NCBI RefSeq assembly: GCF_965224175.1
Contig: NZ_OZ245041.1
Location: 5,084,001 to 5,148,000, forward strand
Length of the DNA: 64,000 nt
Source of the DNA: Kordia sp965224175
GTDB taxonomy: Bacteria; Bacteroidota; Bacteroidia; Flavobacteriales; Flavobacteriaceae
Direction of reading: 5' to 3'
Within the stretch, counting starts at the first letter, position 1. The number at the start of each line of letters is the position of its first letter. Below the pieces are notes generated by a model. The model ran no database searches and had not been told where the DNA came from. It saw only the letters and a list, made by a program, of their open reading frames with translations. Of this stretch, positions 16,513-25,365 are shown piece after piece. The position numbers and the translations under genes were made by a program.

Positions 16513-18909
16513 ATGGTAAAAACTTGGCTAAAATTATTCTTTAGAAATAGTAAAAAGAACTGGCTCAATACCATTATTAATGTTAGTGGATTGACACTCG
16601 GATTGGTTGGACTGATCATTGTATTGCTATATTATAACGATGAAAAAAGTTATGATCAATGGAATGAAAATAAAGATATCATTTACAAAGTAGCGCACAA
16701 ATGGGGCGATGGACAAATTTATGATGGCACAACAGATCCTGAAGGACAAGCAGCTAAAGAAATCATTCCTGAGATTACGGATTATTGTACATTAAACTCA
16801 GGATATGAAAGTCAAATTCTACGCTACAAAGATAAATCGGTGTATGAAACCAAAATTGGAGGTGCCAATGCAAATTTCTTTGAGTTTTTCTCGCATACCA
16901 TTGTAAAAGGTGATCCAAAAGAAATTTTGGCAACAAAAAACGCTATTGCTATTTCAGTAGACCTAGAAAAACAGTTGTTTGGAGAAAAAGAATCAATTGG
17001 AAAGACGATTAAATATGGAAAAAAAGAATATATCGTTACGGGTATATATGAACTGAAAAAACCGTCAGTATATTTGCCAAATGCCATCATGCATAGACCA
17101 GTTACTACAAATGATCATTGGGGCGGATACGGAGTGTATACATTTTACAAAATTCCTACAGGAACGGATTTAGCTTTGGTTGAAAAGAAAATTTATGACA
17201 TCTATGAAGATAAATATTATAAAAAAGAAGCAGCTTCACAAGGAATAACCGTAGGCGAGTATATGTCGATGCAAGGATCGTATCCAATACTTGAAAAACT
17301 TACAGATTTACGCTTACAAGGAAAAGGTGATGGCGGTATGTTAGAAGGAAAAGGAAACTATTTATTGCTTGTCATCATGTTAAGTTTGTCAATACTTATC
17401 ATTATTATTTCGAGTATCAATTTTATCAACCTTTCTATTGCTTCTGCTAGCCAACGTGCCAAAGAAGTTGGAGTGAAGAAAACATTAGGTGTCTCTAAAC
17501 TAGGTTTACAGCTGCAATTTATGTTAGAAATTGTAGTACAAGGAATCATTGCAGTATTCATCGCTTTGATTATTGTAGAACTGCTTTTGCCAGTATTTAA
17601 CGCATTCATCAATAAAGATTTGAGTTTAAATAGTACAACGATCATTGTAGAAGTAATACTATTAGCAATCTCTATTGCTACAATTATTGGTGTAATCACA
17701 GCATTATATGTCTCTAATTTTAAAACAATACGTGTTTTAAAAGGAAACTTTTCAAGAAGTGGAAGTATGATTTTAGTTCGAAATGTAATGTTAGGTTTGC
17801 AGTTTGTAATTTCAGGATTTTTCTTTATTGGTGGATTAATCGTCTATGCACAAGTAGAATATATGAGTTCCAAAGATCTAGGATTTTCGGGAGAAGAAAT
17901 ATTAGTAGTAGATCTTAATGATTATCAGGTAAGTAGAAGCAAAAAATACAACTTAGTTAAAAGCGTATTTAAAAATAATCCTAACATTGAGGACATTTCT
18001 TCTACGTATTTAGTTCCAGGTGATGATAACGATATGTCGTTAGATGTGACACACAAAGATAGGGTTGTGGATATAAGATTTATTCCGCTAGATCTTGGAC
18101 ACTTAGAAATGATTAATACCAAATTATCAAAAGGCCGTTATTTCTCTGAAGATTTTGCTTCTGATACCATAAACAGTGTTATTTTCAACGAAACAGCTGT
18201 CAAACGTCTCGGAATTGCCAATGATCCAATTAACAAAGAAGTAGAAATCAACGAAAAGAAATTTACAATTGTGGGTGTTGTGAAGGATTACCATATGGAA
18301 GGATTAGACAAAGAAATTCGTCCAGCATTTTTCATGTACTATACAGGTTTTAGCTGGATACGTAGTGCTATGAGTACTGTTCAATTCAAAATAAAACCAG
18401 AAAAAAAAGAAGAAATACTCGCAGAAATAGAACGTTTTTGGACTACTGAACTAGAACCTGGTTATCCGTTTTCATTCTACTATTTAGACAAATATTACAG
18501 CAAAACACATGATATCTATAAAAAGCAACAAACCTTGTTTTTCATTCTCACATTGGTAGTGATATTCATTGCATTACTTGGATTATTTGCTTTGGCAACG
18601 CTCACTATTCAGCAGCGACTCAAAGAAGTTGCGATTCGAAAAACGCTAGGTGCTTCTGTTCGAGAAATTATCACACAATTGGTAAAAAGCTTTATCAAAA
18701 TTACAGGAATTGCAGTTGTAATATTAATTCCTATTGCATACTATTTAATGCAAAACTGGTTAAACAATTTCGCGTATCGAATTGATATGCCACTATGGCC
18801 GTTTATCATTGCTCCAATTGTTTTATTACTATTAGTTTTTATTGTTGTTGGAATCAAAGCCTTCAACGCAACTAAAGTAGATTTAATTAAATATTTAAAA
18901 TTTGAATAA
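16513..18909 (+). CDS. ABC transporter permease (MacB_PCD/FtsX, double-module), second paralogue
   Basis: 798 residues, colinear with the preceding permease. They share the opening TWLKLFFRNSKKNWLN, both coupling helices and an almost identical final ~110 residues (ending ATKVDLIKYLKFE). The periplasmic domains are clearly divergent. Only one base separates the genes, so they are translationally coupled and probably form a heterodimer energised by the single ATPase at 13331. Divergence confined to the periplasmic modules suggests specialisation of substrate or partner contact after tandem duplication. Confidence 0.92.
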   Translation: MVKTWLKLFFRNSKKNWLNTIINVSGLTLGLVGLIIVLLYYNDEKSYDQWNENKDIIYKVAHKWGDGQIYDGTTDPEGQAAKEIIPEITDYCTLNSGYESQILRYKDKSVYETKIGGANANFFEFFSHTIVKGDPKEILATKNAIAISVDLEKQLFGEKESIGKTIKYGKKEYIVTGIYELKKPSVYLPNAIMHRPVTTNDHWGGYGVYTFYKIPTGTDLALVEKKIYDIYEDKYYKKEAASQGITVGEYMSMQGSYPILEKLTDLRLQGKGDGGMLEGKGNYLLLVIMLSLSILIIIISSINFINLSIASASQRAKEVGVKKTLGVSKLGLQLQFMLEIVVQGIIAVFIALIIVELLLPVFNAFINKDLSLNSTTIIVEVILLAISIATIIGVITALYVSNFKTIRVLKGNFSRSGSMILVRNVMLGLQFVISGFFFIGGLIVYAQVEYMSSKDLGFSGEEILVVDLNDYQVSRSKKYNLVKSVFKNNPNIEDISSTYLVPGDDNDMSLDVTHKDRVVDIRFIPLDLGHLEMINTKLSKGRYFSEDFASDTINSVIFNETAVKRLGIANDPINKEVEINEKKFTIVGVVKDYHMEGLDKEIRPAFFMYYTGFSWIRSAMSTVQFKIKPEKKEEILAEIERFWTTELEPGYPFSFYYLDKYYSKTHDIYKKQQTLFFILTLVVIFIALLGLFALATLTIQQRLKEVAIRKTLGASVREIITQLVKSFIKITGIAVVILIPIAYYLMQNWLNNFAYRIDMPLWPFIIAPIVLLLLVFIVVGIKAFNATKVDLIKYLKFE

Positions 18910-19011
18910 GCTTTTTAGTGTTAAATTTTAAATGACGTACAATGTAAAAAAGGTTCTTTTACAAAACCCAAAACCCAAAACCCAAAAAAACTACGTATAA
19001 ACCCTTGATTT

Positions 19012-19050
19012 TAAAACGCGTATTTGTTATCCTTTCAAATACGCGTTTTA
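19012..19050 (+). terminator. Hairpin at the end of the export operon
   Basis: A perfect 15-bp inverted repeat (19012-19026 with 19036-19050) with a 9-nt loop. The T tract is short, so termination is probable rather than certain. The gap before it also holds three tandem AAAACCC units (18963-18983). Confidence 0.6.
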
Positions 19051-19091
19051 TATTGTAAGTTTGAGGAACTGACCAAATTATTAATTATAAT

Positions 19092-19898
19092 ATGCCAACC
19101 TCTAATCCAACACCGACGCCAACACCAAAGGCGACTTCAAAAACTACAGCTACAACAACCACAGAAACAGCAAATGTACCACCAAAAGGAATTTCAAAAG
19201 GAGTTTCAGATGCTACAATGATTCGGATAAAAAGTGAACTCGAAACAATGCTTATGTTTGCAATGAGTCGTGGAAAAGTGATCAATACAGAACTAAATCC
19301 TTTGATTGAAAGTAACAACTTAGACGATTTAATTAACGCGCACAACATTCTTAGCAAAAACATCGCGCCTGCAACTCCTAGATCAATTGCTTACCTAAAA
19401 GTATTATCGCAAGATGATGATACAAAATCAATTTTTAAAAGATTACCCATTATCAGAAACTTAGTAATTTTAGCAATTCTATTCTTAGTTGTCTTTATTG
19501 GCGCTTCACTTTCTGATCAAGTAAATACAGATTCGCTTTCCAAAGGTGTGTTAAGTAATAGTGGACTTTCATTATTGCTAAATATTGTGTTTTTATGTGC
19601 TATCTCTGGATTAGGCGTTGTGTTCTATCTTTTAAAAAACGTAAGCGAAGGTGTTGAAAAATCGACCTTAATGCCAGAACAAGCCATCTATTATATTGCA
19701 CTTATTGTGTTGGGACTTATTTCCGGATTGATTCTTTCAGAAATAGTTTCGTCCTATAACGAAGGAAAAGATTTGAGCATTTTTAATAACGCAGTTTTAG
19801 CATTGATAGGAGGATTTTCTTCTGATGCAATCTTTAGTATATTACAAGGAATTATTGACAGAATAAAGTCGATTTTTTCAGTAAGTTCAAACAACTAA
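19092..19898 (+). CDS. Unrecognised membrane protein with Thr/Pro-rich N-terminus
   Basis: 268 residues. The first ~35 are low-complexity Pro/Thr/Lys/Ala (NPTPTPTPKATSKT). A soluble helical part follows (~40-115, with NPLIESNNLDDLINAHNIL). Transmembrane helices lie at ~122-140, ~158-180, ~198-218 and a probable re-entrant segment near 230-250 (AVLALIGGFSSDAIFSILQG). It heads a set of three closely spaced genes (69-bp and 12-bp gaps) that ends at a strong terminator. No domain is recognised. The C-terminal GGFSSDAI..ILQGIIDRI pattern recurs in poorly characterised bacterial membrane proteins. Confidence 0.65.
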   Translation: MPTSNPTPTPTPKATSKTTATTTTETANVPPKGISKGVSDATMIRIKSELETMLMFAMSRGKVINTELNPLIESNNLDDLINAHNILSKNIAPATPRSIAYLKVLSQDDDTKSIFKRLPIIRNLVILAILFLVVFIGASLSDQVNTDSLSKGVLSNSGLSLLLNIVFLCAISGLGVVFYLLKNVSEGVEKSTLMPEQAIYYIALIVLGLISGLILSEIVSSYNEGKDLSIFNNAVLALIGGFSSDAIFSILQGIIDRIKSIFSVSSNN

Positions 19899-19967
19899 AT
19901 CAATTGCAATTTTTGTAATAACTGACAGATGTATCATAAATAATCACAATTAACCTAAAATTATATA

Positions 19968-20570
19968 ATGAAACTAATCATAAAAAGTATGCTTATTGCT
20001 TTAGTCGTTGTAAGTATTAATGGATGTGCTTCCATTCCAGCATCTACAGCAACACTTTCGCAAGAAGTCATTGCAGAAGCAAACTCTATGCACCAATTGA
20101 ATATTGCATTGATCAATAAATTATTTGATGAACGAAAAGGAAAAGTAGACGATTTCATTAACAATCAATACATTCCGTCATACGTTAAAAACTTACAAGC
20201 TAAAATTCCGCCTGGTGTTGATGTAAATACAGAATTACCAAACATTTTGAAAAGTGTAATGCCTGTGCTTAATAGAAAACGCGATTCGCTTCACAATTTA
20301 TTAGACCTGCAAAAACAACAAATGGTAACATCGTTAAATGATAATTTTACAAATTACCAACAAGCAAGTGCTACTCTACAAAACTTAATCAGTTCAGCGG
20401 TAAAGCTAAAACAGACAGAAACAAATACATTAGCACAAATTCAAAAGTTAACAGGAACAAATATTAATGTAGATAAAATTCAAAATCATTTAGACAGTTT
20501 ATTAGTAAAAACAGGAAGCGGTTTTGATAAACTTCTTAATGTACAATCAGCAATTAACGGAAACAACTAA
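19968..20570 (+). CDS. Unrecognised helical lipoprotein
   Basis: 200 residues with a lipoprotein signal (MKLIIKSMLIALVVVSINGC, Cys20). The rest is predicted almost entirely helical with heptad-like regions (~95-175, LDLQKQQMVTSLNDNFTNYQ and following). A conserved-looking PPGVDVNTELPNIL linker is present. It would be a membrane-anchored periplasmic coiled-coil protein. It lies between a multi-helix membrane protein and a 90-residue helical protein and is presumably cotranscribed, so the three may form an envelope complex. No known family is recognised. Confidence 0.65.
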   Translation: MKLIIKSMLIALVVVSINGCASIPASTATLSQEVIAEANSMHQLNIALINKLFDERKGKVDDFINNQYIPSYVKNLQAKIPPGVDVNTELPNILKSVMPVLNRKRDSLHNLLDLQKQQMVTSLNDNFTNYQQASATLQNLISSAVKLKQTETNTLAQIQKLTGTNINVDKIQNHLDSLLVKTGSGFDKLLNVQSAINGNN

Positions 20571-20582
20571 AATAGAAAAGAT

Positions 20583-20855
20583 ATGAGTAACGGTATAGAT
20601 TGGGATAACTTAGCAAATCAGGCTGCACAACAAACAGATACAGAATTCAATACAACTATTGCAAGTTTGACGAGTATGAGTATTGCTGAAATTGATCAAT
20701 TCATTAAGGAAAGTAAAATTTCTAATGAAAACGCGCTAAAAGTACTGAAGGAAATCAATAATGCAGCGGCTTCAAACACAGCAAAAGCAGATGCAATTGC
20801 CAATATAGACAATGGCGTAAATCTCTTAGTGAGTTTGGCAAGTAAAATTGTTTAA
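20583..20855 (+). CDS. Small unrecognised helical protein
   Basis: 90 residues, cytosolic, with no signal or membrane segment. It is Ala/Asn/Ile-rich and predicted all-helical, opening with MSNGIDWDNLANQAAQQTDT and closing with NIDNGVNLLVSLASKIV. The start lies 12 bp after the lipoprotein stop, and a rho-independent terminator follows within 26 bp, so it is the last gene of the three-gene unit. The function is unknown. Codon use and A-rich start context look like the neighbouring genes, so I regard it as real. Confidence 0.6.
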   Translation: MSNGIDWDNLANQAAQQTDTEFNTTIASLTSMSIAEIDQFIKESKISNENALKVLKEINNAAASNTAKADAIANIDNGVNLLVSLASKIV

Positions 20856-20880
20856 AACATAAAAACCAAATATCTTAGCA

Positions 20881-20917
20881 AAGCAATATTGTATCACTTA
20901 CGATATTGCTTTTTTTA
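20881..20917 (+). terminator. Rho-independent terminator
   Basis: A 13-bp stem (20881-20893 with 20899-20911, one G-U pair) and 5-nt loop followed by a T7 run, closing the three-gene unit. Confidence 0.85.
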
Positions 20918-21081
20918 GTAGTTTTTTTGAGAGAAATGTAGAAAGTAAGAACGATTGATTCTTATACATACAACAGAACAAACTGCGTAATATGAATACC
21001 TGAATTATCGAATAAAAAAGATATCAAACAGTTAGCTGACTTTTGTTAATAAATTTTATGTAAGGAATTCAGATAAAAAAC

Positions 21082-21089
21082 TACTTTTG
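21082..21089 (+). promoter_or_regulatory. Possible -7 promoter element of trxB
   Basis: TACTTTTG matches the Bacteroidota -7 consensus TAnnTTTG, 31 bp before the trxB start. No TTG element is found at the expected -33 distance, so this is tentative. Confidence 0.35.
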
Positions 21090-21120
21090 TTAAAAAGGTT
21101 TACTAATTAGAAAAAAGAAT

Positions 21121-22092
21121 ATGTCAGATACAAACACAGCATTAGATTGCTTAATTATAGGAAGTGGTCCTGCAGGATATACAGCAGCAATTTATGCCGC
21201 TAGAGCTGATATGCATCCAGTAATGTATACAGGAATGGAGCCAGGAGGACAATTAACAACGACCACAGAAGTTGATAATTTCCCAGGATATCCTAATGGA
21301 ACTGATGGAACTGCGATGATGGAAGACTTAAAAAATCAAGCAACACGTTTTGGTACAGAAGTACGTTTCGGATATGCTACGCGTGTAGATTTTGCTAAGG
21401 AAACTGGAGGAATTCATAAAGTATACGTGAATGACGGAAACGGAGAACAAGAATTTTCTGCAAAAACAGTGATCATTTCTACAGGAGCTTCAGCAAAATA
21501 TTTAGGACTAGAAAGTGAAGAGCGTTTAAAAGGTGGTGGAGTTTCTGCTTGTGCTACATGTGACGGTTTTTTCTATAAAGGTCAAGATGTAATTGTTGTT
21601 GGTGGAGGAGATACTGCTGCAGAAGAAGCTACATACTTAGCCAAACTTTGTAACAAAGTAACGATGTTAGTTCGTAAAGACGAAATGAGAGCTAGTAAAG
21701 CTATGCAACATCGTGTAAACAGCACAGAAAACTTAGACGTATTGTACAATACTGAGCTAGATGAGGTTTTAGGAAAAATGGTGGTAGAAGGTGTTCGTGT
21801 TGTTAACAATCAAACAAAAGAAAAGCATGAAATTCCTGTAACAGGAGTTTTTATTGCTATTGGACACAAACCAAATACAGATATGTTTAAAGGAATTTTA
21901 GACATGGATGAAACTGGATACTTAATTACAGGTGCAAAATCTACAAAAACAAATGTTCCTGGAGTATTTGCCGCAGGAGATGTACAAGATAAAGAATACA
22001 GACAAGCTATTACAGCCGCAGGAACTGGTTGTATGGCAGCACTTGATGCAGAACGTTATTTAGCTGCTGTTGAAGATGCAGTTGAAGCATAA
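21121..22092 (+). CDS. trxB: Thioredoxin-disulfide reductase
   Basis: 323 residues, the usual length for bacterial TrxB. It has the FAD motif GSGPAGYTAAIYAARA (~13-28), the redox-active CATC (ACATCDGFF, ~142-145), the NADPH motif VVGGGDTAAEEATYLA (~160) and the C-terminal FAD motif PGVFAAGDVQDKEYRQAITA. It transfers electrons from NADPH to thioredoxin in the cytosol. It is monocistronic, with its own terminator downstream. The thioredoxin gene is not in the window. The assignment is firm. Confidence 0.97.
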   Translation: MSDTNTALDCLIIGSGPAGYTAAIYAARADMHPVMYTGMEPGGQLTTTTEVDNFPGYPNGTDGTAMMEDLKNQATRFGTEVRFGYATRVDFAKETGGIHKVYVNDGNGEQEFSAKTVIISTGASAKYLGLESEERLKGGGVSACATCDGFFYKGQDVIVVGGGDTAAEEATYLAKLCNKVTMLVRKDEMRASKAMQHRVNSTENLDVLYNTELDEVLGKMVVEGVRVVNNQTKEKHEIPVTGVFIAIGHKPNTDMFKGILDMDETGYLITGAKSTKTNVPGVFAAGDVQDKEYRQAITAAGTGCMAALDAERYLAAVEDAVEA

Positions 22093-22122
22093 GCAACTAA
22101 ACTCAATTATAAATAAAAAAGT

Positions 22123-22152
22123 AAAGCCTCTTCATAGCGAAGAGGCTTTTTT
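22123..22152 (+). terminator. Rho-independent terminator of trxB
   Basis: An 11-bp perfect GC-containing stem (AAAGCCTCTTC with GAAGAGGCTTT), ATAGC loop and T run. Confidence 0.92.
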
Positions 22153-22183
22153 GTGGTTTATAATTTGGTTGATGTGAATACTT

Positions 22184-22906
22184 TTATTTCTTATGAACAC
22201 CGCCAGAAACCGATTTGTTCTTTGAAACAGATGAAGGATTTCCATAATAATGAACATCTCCACCGCTAGAACTACTAGCAATTAGCTTCTCAGAAACATT
22301 TACCGTTACATCAGCGCCGCTACTTGCAGAAGCGTCACAGTCTTTTACGGCAAGTTCTTTAGCATGAATATCACTTCCGCTGCTAGCGTTTGCTGTTAAA
22401 GATTCTGCAGTTCCAGTAATTTTAATATCTGCTCCACTAGATGTTGAACAAGTTACATTTTCTGCTTCAACTTCAATTTTTACATCTGCGCCACTATTGC
22501 TTCGTACTTCAAGGTCTTCTACCACTAATGGTTCTGTAGAATATACATCTGCACCGCTTGTACTTACAATCTTTTCAATTTTAGGAACACTTACATGCAC
22601 CTTTTTAGATTTGCAACGTCCTATATTTTTTTCGGTATGAATGATAAGCTTACCATTTCTGATATCTGTTGCAATCAGTGAAATAATATTTTCGTCGGCT
22701 TCAACCTCAATAGATGCTGTTGATCCTTGCGTAATATAAACGTCTAATCCTTCAGAAGCTTTTATAGTTGTAAAACCTTCTTCGGCATCTCTCTCTTCTG
22801 TAACAACATTTCTATTTCCAGCAATACCAGAACTGAAATTGAAGTCACAAGAAGTGATAAGTAAGCTAAGAATAGCTATGGCGATAATTCGTGCTAAGGT
22901 GATCAT
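22184..22906 (-). CDS. Head GIN domain (DUF2807) lipoprotein
   Basis: 240 residues with a lipoprotein signal (ILSLLITSCDFNF). The DUF2807 domain follows: GFTTIKASEGLDVYITQGST, then repeated SGAD turns (STSGADVYS, SNSGADVKI, STSSGADIKI, SASSGADVTV). These build the right-handed beta-helix of the putative auto-transporter adhesin head-GIN family. It ends with a flexible Ser/Lys-rich tail. It is the last gene of the PadR/PspC cluster, an arrangement common in flavobacteria, which suggests a role in the envelope-stress response rather than adhesion. A dispersed leader element lies just upstream of the start. Confidence 0.9.
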   Translation of the reverse strand: MITLARIIAIAILSLLITSCDFNFSSGIAGNRNVVTEERDAEEGFTTIKASEGLDVYITQGSTASIEVEADENIISLIATDIRNGKLIIHTEKNIGRCKSKKVHVSVPKIEKIVSTSGADVYSTEPLVVEDLEVRSNSGADVKIEVEAENVTCSTSSGADIKITGTAESLTANASSGSDIHAKELAVKDCDASASSGADVTVNVSEKLIASSSSGGDVHYYGNPSSVSKNKSVSGGVHKK

Positions 22907-22930
22907 AATAATTAGTATTTAAGTTTTATT

Positions 22931-22973
22931 GATTGATGATTTATTTATGTACACCGAACGGAGTCGAAGTGCT
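22931..22973 (-). repeat. Dispersed leader element, copy 3
   Basis: On the minus strand the core AGCACTTCGACTCCGTTCGG (22954-22973) runs into TGTAC, then ATCATCAATC (22931-22940), 25 bp before the head-GIN gene start. The core overlaps the 3' end of the upstream small membrane-protein gene. Confidence 0.65.
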
Positions 22974-23171
22974 GATAAATGATAATAAAAAGATGGAAAT
23001 ACTGATTACTAACCCTGTTGGAACTCCAACAAACAATGTTGCGTATATCCATTCATTTGGTAAAACCTGTAAAGGATAGTAGTATGCTACTATTTTACCA
23101 ACTAACAATCCAACTATTAAAACTATGATGAGTAGTTTTAATAGTACGTATATGGATTGTAAACTGTTCAT
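22941..23171 (-). CDS. Small two-helix membrane protein
   Basis: The start is placed at MNSLQSIYVLLKLLIIVLIV (76 residues), with a CATCAATCAAAA leader directly in front. The longer upstream extension reads through this leader and is unlikely. There are two transmembrane helices (~5-27 and ~41-66). It lies between the PspC-domain gene and the head-GIN gene on the same strand. The last ten residues (STSTPFGVHK) are encoded by the dispersed leader element, so the natural C-terminus may have been replaced by the repeat. The function is unknown. Confidence 0.55.
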   Translation of the reverse strand: MNSLQSIYVLLKLLIIVLIVGLLVGKIVAYYYPLQVLPNEWIYATLFVGVPTGLVISISIFLLSFISTSTPFGVHK

Positions 23172-23262
23172 TTTGATTGATGTTTGGTTGTTTTTCTTTT
23201 GACAAACACTCCATACTTTTTTATGGAGCGAAATGTCAAAATATTGGTTGATGTATGATGTA

Positions 23263-24999
23263 TTAATTGTCAGTATCTGTTGAAACGCTATCACGTTTTA
23301 CATTTACTTGTACATTTTCGTCTTTATTCTTGATGTTGATATCTACTTTATCAGAATTGATAGTGATTTCCTTTTTCGCTTCTTTCTTGCTCTTCAGTTT
23401 TTTGATATCTGAATTTTCGCAATCCAAGCATTTTAAATCGTCATCAATAACTTGATAAAAATTCTCTTCTTCGCCAGATCCTAAAATATCTCCAGATCCG
23501 TAACGATTTCTATGAAATGATTTTGTGTTTTTATCTGCATAAATAATAGCTCTTTCTGGCAAATACAAGATCACTTCAATTTCTTGCTGATTGTGTTTGT
23601 CATTCGGATCAAACAAGAAATAATCATCTAGTTTTAATGTATTATTTTCAAATACATAGTTGTAATTAATGCCTTGTGCACGTTCTCTGGCTTTTGTATA
23701 TGATACACCGCCAGCAGTTTTGTTAATTCGAATACGAGCATTTTCACTTTCTGTAGGTTTTACAATCAGTTTAATAGAATTAGAATATAAAATCACATCT
23801 CCATTTTCGTCGTATACTACTTCAAAATCGCTGTAGTAATAATCATTATATCTATCAAAATCTTCATTGCGAACCATTTTCACCTTAATAGTGTCATTGG
23901 CTACAATTGGCAATTCCTTTTTTATAGCAACTGAAGCTTCAATATTGTGATGTAAAGCTGCACTAGAAGCAATAAAACCAATTCCAATACAAGATCCTAT
24001 CCACAAAACAATTAAAGAAACCTTAGCAGGCATTCCTATTGATTTTGAGTTCTTTACTAGGATTTTAATTCCTAAAATAAATAATACAACTGCAGGAATT
24101 CCAAGTGCAAATAATAACAACAAGCCTAAAACCCATCGAGGCGTTTGCGTAAGTATTCCTAAATCTTTGTAATACAAGTGTTCCTCACCGGAAAAAACAC
24201 CAAAATCAAAGAAGCTAACTCCAAGAGCAGACATCAATACACTAATAATTATAGAAGCTGCAACAATGATAAAAATGATTCCAAAGAACTTTGCTAAAAT
24301 TTTCAATAGCACAGTAATAATATGTCCTATAGATTCAAAGAAGGAAGATGCACCACTTTTGGCTTTTTGACCAACTTGATCAAAATCTACATCATTTATT
24401 TTTTCTTGAACATCATCAAGCCCTTCTTTGATTTTTTGCTCTATGTTGGTGATGTTCGCGGGCTTTCCCGCCATAGCTAGTTTTTCGCTAGTTGTATTTG
24501 CTTTTGGAATGATAATCCACAAAATAATATACACTAAAAACGGAGATCCTGCGCCGAGAAATACGACAAGCAATACAAACAATCGGATCCATAAAGCGTC
24601 TATTCCGAAATACTGCGCAAAACCTGCACAAACTCCTCCAATAAACTTATTGTCATAATCTCTGTATAGCTTTCTATAGGTTCCAGCTGGTCTACGTTGG
24701 TAGTTATTTCTTGGTCCATCTTCAAAAATCTCGTCGTCCACTAAGTAATCTTCTGGTTGTCCCATAATATCAATTACTTCTTGAACTTCTTTAGTGCTTA
24801 TTACTTGTCTCTCACTTTTAATACGTTCTGAGAAAAGTTCGGCAACTCTTGCTTCTATATCGGCAATAATTTCATCTCTACCTTGCGAGTCTGTAAAGGA
24901 GCGTTTTATGGCGTTTAAATAACGCTGTAAGTTGTTATATGCGTCTTCATCAATATGAAAAAACATATTTGCTAAATTTATATTGATTGTCTTATTCAT
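23263..24999 (-). CDS. PspC domain-containing membrane protein
   Basis: 578 residues. The N-terminal helical part (MNKTININLANMFFHIDEDA to DEIFED) is the segment typical of flavobacterial PspC fusions. The PspC domain (~105-170: YRDYDNKFIGGVCAGFAQYF, then LWIRLFVLLVVFLGAGSPFL) carries a transmembrane pair, and several more helices lie at ~235-345. The C-terminal ~230 residues are an extracytoplasmic beta-rich domain with a Lys/Asp-rich tail. It overlaps the PadR gene by 8 bp, so the regulator and PspC protein are coupled. PspC proteins respond to membrane stress; in this lineage the regulator is PadR rather than PspF. Confidence 0.9.
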   Translation of the reverse strand: MNKTININLANMFFHIDEDAYNNLQRYLNAIKRSFTDSQGRDEIIADIEARVAELFSERIKSERQVISTKEVQEVIDIMGQPEDYLVDDEIFEDGPRNNYQRRPAGTYRKLYRDYDNKFIGGVCAGFAQYFGIDALWIRLFVLLVVFLGAGSPFLVYIILWIIIPKANTTSEKLAMAGKPANITNIEQKIKEGLDDVQEKINDVDFDQVGQKAKSGASSFFESIGHIITVLLKILAKFFGIIFIIVAASIIISVLMSALGVSFFDFGVFSGEEHLYYKDLGILTQTPRWVLGLLLLFALGIPAVVLFILGIKILVKNSKSIGMPAKVSLIVLWIGSCIGIGFIASSAALHHNIEASVAIKKELPIVANDTIKVKMVRNEDFDRYNDYYYSDFEVVYDENGDVILYSNSIKLIVKPTESENARIRINKTAGGVSYTKARERAQGINYNYVFENNTLKLDDYFLFDPNDKHNQQEIEVILYLPERAIIYADKNTKSFHRNRYGSGDILGSGEEENFYQVIDDDLKCLDCENSDIKKLKSKKEAKKEITINSDKVDINIKNKDENVQVNVKRDSVSTDTDN

Positions 25000-25336
25000 T
25001 AGTCGGGTTTTTTTGGCGTGTTACGAGTGATACGGCATTTTGTAAATTATTCCAAGTGGTGTTCAGTTCTTTTAGGAAAAGTTGTCCTGTTTCTGTGAGT
25101 CCATAATATTTTCTTGGCGGTCCAGAAGTAGATTCTTCCCAGCGGTAACTTAACAAGCCTGCATTCTTCAATCTTGTCAATAGCGGATAAATTGTTCCTT
25201 CTACGACAAGCATTTTTGCGTCTTTTAATGTATCAAGTATTTCGGCTACATACGCATCCTGATCTTTCAAGATGGATAAAATACAATACTCTAACACACC
25301 TTTACGCATTTGTGCTTTTGTGTTTTCTATCTTCAT
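24992..25336 (-). CDS. PadR family transcriptional regulator
   Basis: 114 residues, winged-helix PadR. It shows MRKGVLEYCILSILKDQDAY, the recognition region LVVEGTIYPLLTRLKNAGLL, and the wing SGPPRKYYGLTETGQLFLKE, followed by a short dimerisation helix. It is first gene of the cluster with PspC, the small membrane protein and the head-GIN lipoprotein, and probably represses it. The leader upstream carries the ATCATCAATCAAAAAACG motif expanded into a microsatellite. Confidence 0.93.
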   Translation of the reverse strand: MKIENTKAQMRKGVLEYCILSILKDQDAYVAEILDTLKDAKMLVVEGTIYPLLTRLKNAGLLSYRWEESTSGPPRKYYGLTETGQLFLKELNTTWNNLQNAVSLVTRQKNPTNE

Positions 25337-25365
25337 GTTTTCATGTGTCTTTTAATGATACTGTT

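Noticed and set aside
19012..19050. Integration (att) site
   Set aside because: A perfect hairpin at the end of an operon is better explained as a terminator; there is no integrase or duplicated half-site.
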